DNA from: Protula sp. h YS-2021
Lineage: Eukaryota > Annelida > Polychaeta > Sabellida > Serpulidae
NCBI GenBank assembly: GCA_949752745.1
Contig: CATKHT010000062.1
Location: forward strand, 21,028 to 85,027
Length of the DNA stretch: 64,000 nucleotides
Direction of reading: 5' to 3'
Shown: positions 59,836 to 64,000 of the stretch, one piece after another
How positions within the stretch are numbered: position 1 is the first letter of the stretch
Layout of the letters: every line of letters starts with the position of its first letter
Made by a program: the position numbers and the translations under genes
Notes under the pieces: generated by a model
What the model saw: only the letters and a program-made list of their open reading frames with translations
Told to the model about the DNA's origin: nothing
Databases searched by the model: none

Positions 59836-61206
59836 AACTACAACTTGTTGAACAACTTGTTAAACAGCATGTTGTTGAAAAAGTTGAACATATTCAACAT
59901 GTTGAACATGTTGAACATGTTCAACTTGTGCAACAACATGTTGAACATGTTGTTGAACATGTTGAACATGTTCAACTTGTTGAACATGTTGTTGAACATG
60001 TTGAACATGTTGAACATGTTGAACATGTTGGACATGTTGTTGAACATGTTGAACATGTTGAACATGTTCAACTTGTTGAACATGTTGTTGAACATGTTGA
60101 ACATGCTGAACATGTTGTTGAACATGTTCATCAACATGTTGAACATGTTTAACAACAGCTTGTTGAACAATTGTTGGCGGTTGAACAAATGGCGGCATGT
60201 CACATTATGCATACAGCCATCGGTGTAAATAGCCTATAACCACTTAATGTTAAAACGTTACATAAAACTGAATCAAACAGTGAAATTTTCATGTAAATCG
60301 ACCAAGTATAACGAAAGTTATCTCAATTTTTCACTTTTTACAAAGTTACAATGGCGGCATGTTACAAAAATGCATACAGCCAGCTGCGTAAATAGCCTGT
60401 AACCACTTTATAACAAAACTAGATATAAAACTGAATCAAACAGTGAAATTTTCATGTAAATCGACCAAGTATAGCGAAAGTTATCCCAAATTTTCACTTT
60501 TTACAAAGTTAAAATGGCGGCATGTTACAAAAATGCATACAGTCAGCTGCGCAAATAGCCTATAACCACTTAATGTTAAAAATTTACATAAAACTGAATC
60601 AAACAGTGAAATTTTCATGTAAATCGACCAAGTATAACGGAAGTTATCTCAATTTTTCACTTTTTACAAAGTTAAAATGGTGGCATGCTACAAAAATGCA
60701 TATAGCCACCGGTGTAAATAGCCTGTGACCACTTTATCACAAAACTACATATAAAACTGAATCAAACAGTGAAATTTTCATGTAAATCGGTCAACTATAA
60801 CGAAAGTTATCCCTCTTTTTCACTTTTTACACAGTTAAAATGGCAACATGTTACAAATATAAGTTCCACACTTCAACGGAAGTCCGTTATTTCAAATTAC
60901 GAAAACAAAATGACGTTTACGCACACTCTGCTGTGACGTTTACCCTTCATCATCACGTCATCCCAACACGCGCGCGCGCTCCATCCAAAAACTCAAGCAG
61001 ATACAAACAAACAGACATGATGACGTCACTTCCGGTCCAGACATGATGACGTCACTTCCAGACATGATGACGTCATTATGGCGTCACAATGATTGACAGG
61101 TCACAGCGGGCTTAATTGACTTAATTGACTTAATTGGCTTAATTGATCACGTGATTGATGACGTCACGATGATTGACTGCGGTAGAACCCCTCTTTCTAC
61201 ACTACT
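59836..61206 (-). repeat. Right arm of element 3
   Basis: GTTCAAC array (59836-60178), about four ~160-bp repeats (60180-60860) and the outer TIR (60860-61206), all inverted relative to the left arm. Confidence 0.8.
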
Positions 61207-61212
61207 AATACA
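61207..61212. repeat. 6-bp target site duplication, right (AATACA)
   Basis: Exact copy of 56709-56714 next to the terminal ACTACT. Confidence 0.85.
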
Positions 61213-63577
61213 AGATTGTGTATCTTTGTTTTCATGGGAAATATTGAGGTAAAAGGTCAGCATATCATCTGTTTGTTTTGGACAAGAAGTGAGGCGGTCA
61301 AGGGTACCCACCTATGACAAAAGAGAGCACAAAAAGTAACCCGTTTTGCGTTATCTTGGATGGTATTTTTATGCAATTGGAAGAACCACTTGCTAGAATA
61401 TATGGTAGTTTGGGGGCAAGGGGGGAGGAGGAAGGGGGGTGCCCAGCACGATAGGGAAAAGGTGATTTCAGCCGAAGCTATAAAGAAACATATAAGTCAA
61501 TTAATTGTGGTCTGAGGCCTCCATTTTTGTGAGCTTGCAAATGGATCACGTGATTTTTTGATTGGACTACGTTTCCGCCTTGTACATACTTGTAACAGAC
61601 ATTTGTTGTCGAATGGAAACATAAAGCTATTATTTGGGCACAATGCTAGAACATTATTTGAAGAATTATAAATAGGCAGATGATTCAAAGCGAATTGTTC
61701 TGAATGATAACGAGAGTGAATTGGCGTTTTAAGGTGTCACACTTTGTCTGACATGGCCCTTGATGCATTTATGAGTTTTATCGAATCCGCGACAACTCGC
61801 AACTGGACCCACCCTCCCCCTCCCCCCTCCCCCTCCCCCTCCCCTCCCCCTCCCCCTCCCCCTCCCCCCTACCTTCTGCGTAAAAAGCGAGGCCTTTGTG
61901 GATCAATACAGTGTACTTTCTGAATGTGACCATTACTTTCACCGATTTGAAATCTCCTTAAAATTATGTTCTTTTTAAAAGACATTATCTGCATATAAGT
62001 GTATTGTTCCCTTCTAGCTTCTTTTGTCGCAGCTGGTCAGTTTGTGACCATAATAGAGTGGTCATTAGCACCGTAGTGTGACGCTTTCCCTCAGTCTATT
62101 TATGGACCAGTCATTGCTGACATTGTTTTGTTTGGAATGGCCAAAAAAAAAGCTAAATAAAAACAATCAATATAGGCAGTTTTGTTTCCAGAAATGCTAT
62201 ATTTGACATTTGTTGTTACAAGAACTATTGCTTCGATTTCATTGTGGTTCTTTTGTTTTTCAATGGAATTTGTTCATTTTCATGATAATTAGCACTTGGA
62301 GAAGTCGAAGATAGTGCAAAGAGTTTATTGAAGCAGTAGGGGTCAATGTTTCGGACGTTTTTGTCTTTACTGTTATGTTATTTTTGCCTTCACCAGCCTT
62401 CTGACTATATTGACACTCTGACTGCCATGTGATACTCGATCTGAAGCTGTGCAACCTCGCTTTCTGGTTTCGCATTTGTTTTCATTTTTATGATCAAAGA
62501 AAAACAAAAAACAAAAAAAAAACAGCGATTTTGTTTATCAAGAAATGTAACGCGTAAGTTCTGAAGTAGGTTCAACATCGGATTTTGGATAGACATCGGG
62601 AAAATACTTGCATAGAAACCCCAGATAGAGAGTGACAATGATACGATGTCGTAATTACCCCTACGTCAAAGTACCCCCTCACCCCCTCCCCCACCCCAAA
62701 CCTTGGCTCATCTGGTAACGTAAGGTACTATGAAGCCAATTTTCTATGAACAGTTTTGAAAAGTAAGTGAAGAAAAAACTGCTCGCGATATGCCCATATA
62801 ATACTCCTCAATTTCATTCATTTTCGAAGCGACATTTCACGGCCTCCATTCCCGGTGTCGAGGTTGTCGTTTGGTTGTGGCTCCCAACGTCTCTACAACG
62901 TCGATTCTGCGACGTCTATTCAACGTTTCACCAAATACGTTGATGAGACGTCGGAAACGGTTGTTCTTTGGTTACGACCAAAGGTAACGTCCATTGAACG
63001 CTGTGTCACAGACGCTGCCTAGACGTTGATCTATGGTCGCCACCAGTCATAGCCAAATCACAAACAGATTCAACGTTGCGGTTTGATTGGATCGACGTCG
63101 CAACCTCATAGCGTTGGATCAACGCTGGGTCGACTCCGTAATGTTTACCGAGCATTTTCCAACAGCTATGGGTTAAAAAAAAAAAAGATTCTACAGGAGG
63201 AGCACGTTTCGCTGTCACATAAATAGTTCGCTCTCTCCAATGTTAAGTTGCATTGCTTATCCGTGAGCAATTCTTCTCCCTTTGACTTGGATATCTCATT
63301 GTTTATATTAAACAATTACCTTTGGTCCCAAGTAATGGAAATGCGCTGTCTGCGTGACTAGAAATGGGTTCGCGAAATGGCGATTCAAGCGGCTAAGTGG
63401 ATTCCTTCCACTATAGAGCGCATGTCACAAGTGACTCAAAAAGGGCCATAATGTTTGGTGATTGCAGGGGCCAGAAAGGAAACAAAAAAAGCGGTGATGA
63501 TGAGATGAGAGTCTTCTAATTCCCGAAGCGGCAGAATTTCCAATGGAAACTAACCAGCAAGGAAATCGCAAGGATAA
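61213..63577. other. Noncoding region upstream of the GPCR gene
   Basis: No gene supported. It holds a CCCTCCC simple repeat (61810-61870) and a repeat-like stretch rich in AACGT and CAACGTTG-type motifs (about 62850-63135), similar in style to 55395-55620. Confidence 0.5.
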
Positions 63578-63622
63578 CTCCATCTGGTTGATGATGTATT
63601 GTGCGTGGAGGGAGCAGTGATA

Positions 63623-64000
63623 ATGGAGTCGGAAAATATACCATTCTGCTGCCTGCCATTTCAGTATTTGGAGCTGAAATACAGCACCAATGGCAGCGGT
63701 GTGGCTATGCCCCCGTACGTGAGTGAAACGTGCGGTTGGAGGTACCAACAGTTCAGCGATCTGAGCACGGATACTGACAATCAAAGCTCTCATGGTGATC
63801 ACTCGGATGACGTCAAACATTCAAGTTACAACTGGTTTGCCATCGCCTTACGTGTTATTTGCTTGTTTGGTATTGTCGCAAATATTTTAAACCTTGTTGT
63901 CCTCGCTAGCCGACGGATCAAATCGAGGCTGGACAATGTCGGGAAGTCTGTTAACCACGGGCTCATGGCGCTGGCGTTATCGGACCTACTCTTCTGCGTG
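63623..64000 (+). CDS. Class A G-protein-coupled receptor, 5' part (cut by window end)
   Basis: The frame is open from 63578, with its first ATG at 63623, and runs to the window edge (126 codons). An N-terminal extracellular part of ~72 residues has one N-glycosylation site (NGS) and Cys residues. Transmembrane helix 1 is about residues 73-97 (AIALRVICLFGIVANILNLV), with the class A GxxxN motif (GIVAN). The first intracellular loop follows, and helix 2 begins with LALSDLLF, the conserved LAxxD. This is a membrane receptor signalling through G proteins; the ligand cannot be told from this part. It is the only clear host gene in the window. Confidence 0.85.
   Translation, partial: MESENIPFCCLPFQYLELKYSTNGSGVAMPPYVSETCGWRYQQFSDLSTDTDNQSSHGDHSDDVKHSSYNWFAIALRVICLFGIVANILNLVVLASRRIKSRLDNVGKSVNHGLMALALSDLLFCV

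Larger units (their letters stand above)
56715..61206. mobile_element. Small Polinton-type TIR element 3 (gene-carrying satellite)
   Basis: A 4,492-bp element with a perfect AATACA duplication. The right end reads (reverse complement) AGTAGTGTAGAAAGAGGGG. The left end reads AGAAAGAGGGG, 8 bp shorter between two AG repeats. Outer arms (56715-57060 and 60860-61206) are inverted copies with GTGACGTCATCA and CACGTGAT. Inside are ~160-bp tandem repeats of the family in element 1, a T-MARE, CCATTCAAAC, GTTCAAC arrays and one gene, the zinc-finger/acidic protein. The PC4-like gene of element 1 is absent. Mobilisation in trans by a Polinton is inferred. Confidence 0.85.

Noticed and set aside
62850..63135. 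Possible transposon with AACGT-rich ends (also 55395-55620)
   Set aside because: Repeated AACGT-type motifs suggest a repeat family, but I could not find matching ends or target duplications, so no element is called.
63425..63820. 131-codon minus-strand open frame
   Set aside because: It is the shadow of the GPCR frame on the plus strand, which has transmembrane and family motifs.

Overview
The window is animal nuclear DNA, probably from a marine invertebrate; the phylum cannot be fixed from this sequence. It is AT-rich and has TATA-box genes, a tRNA-derived SINE head, DIRS and Ty3/gypsy retroelements, a Polinton (Maverick) and, at the right edge, the start of a class A GPCR gene. Apart from that GPCR, almost every supported gene belongs to a mobile or virus-like element.

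Layout. About 2.8-6.4 kb: a decayed DIRS-like tyrosine-recombinase retroelement. 9763-16773: a 7.0 kb element with near-identical ~2.5 kb terminal inverted repeats (TIRs) and a perfect 6-bp target duplication; it carries a PC4-like ssDNA-binding gene and a zinc-finger/acidic-tail gene. 19680-50257: a Polinton with protein-primed-type DNA polymerase B, an adenain-type protease, hexon-like and penton-like capsid proteins, a packaging ATPase, a chromodomain integrase (frameshifted) and many small accessory genes. Inside its right arm, at 38029-47911, sits an apparently intact Ty3/gypsy element with 818-bp LTRs, gag, pol and an errantivirus-like env. 56715-61206: a second small TIR element (4.5 kb) that carries only the zinc-finger/acidic gene. 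63623-64000: the GPCR start. The remainder (1-2787, 6388-9756, 16780-19673, 50264-56708, 61213-63577) is host noncoding DNA with simple repeats.

How the parts fit. The three TIR elements all end in AGTAG-type sequence (one end partly deleted) and all have 6-bp target duplications, the signature of Polinton integrase. The 30-kb element could be the helper. The two small elements look like gene-carrying satellites, since they lack polymerase, integrase and capsid genes. They share cis-motifs with the Polinton (GTGACGTCAT, CCATTCAAAC, and a GTCGAC plus AGGACCCCCC promoter module). One of them carries the same PC4-like gene that follows polB in the Polinton. In the Polinton, rightward genes (Cys-rich protein, polB, PC4-like cluster) and leftward genes (integrase, ATPase, capsids, protease) converge at about 26.7 kb, and several leftward genes are chained by ATGA stop/start overlaps. 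The two divergent leftmost genes, RING and Cys-rich, each end with a 16-nt hairpin of the form seen at the 3' end of animal histone mRNAs. The Polinton copy is decaying, with frameshifts in integrase and other genes and in-frame TGA codons.

All family assignments come from reading motifs by eye; no database search was run.
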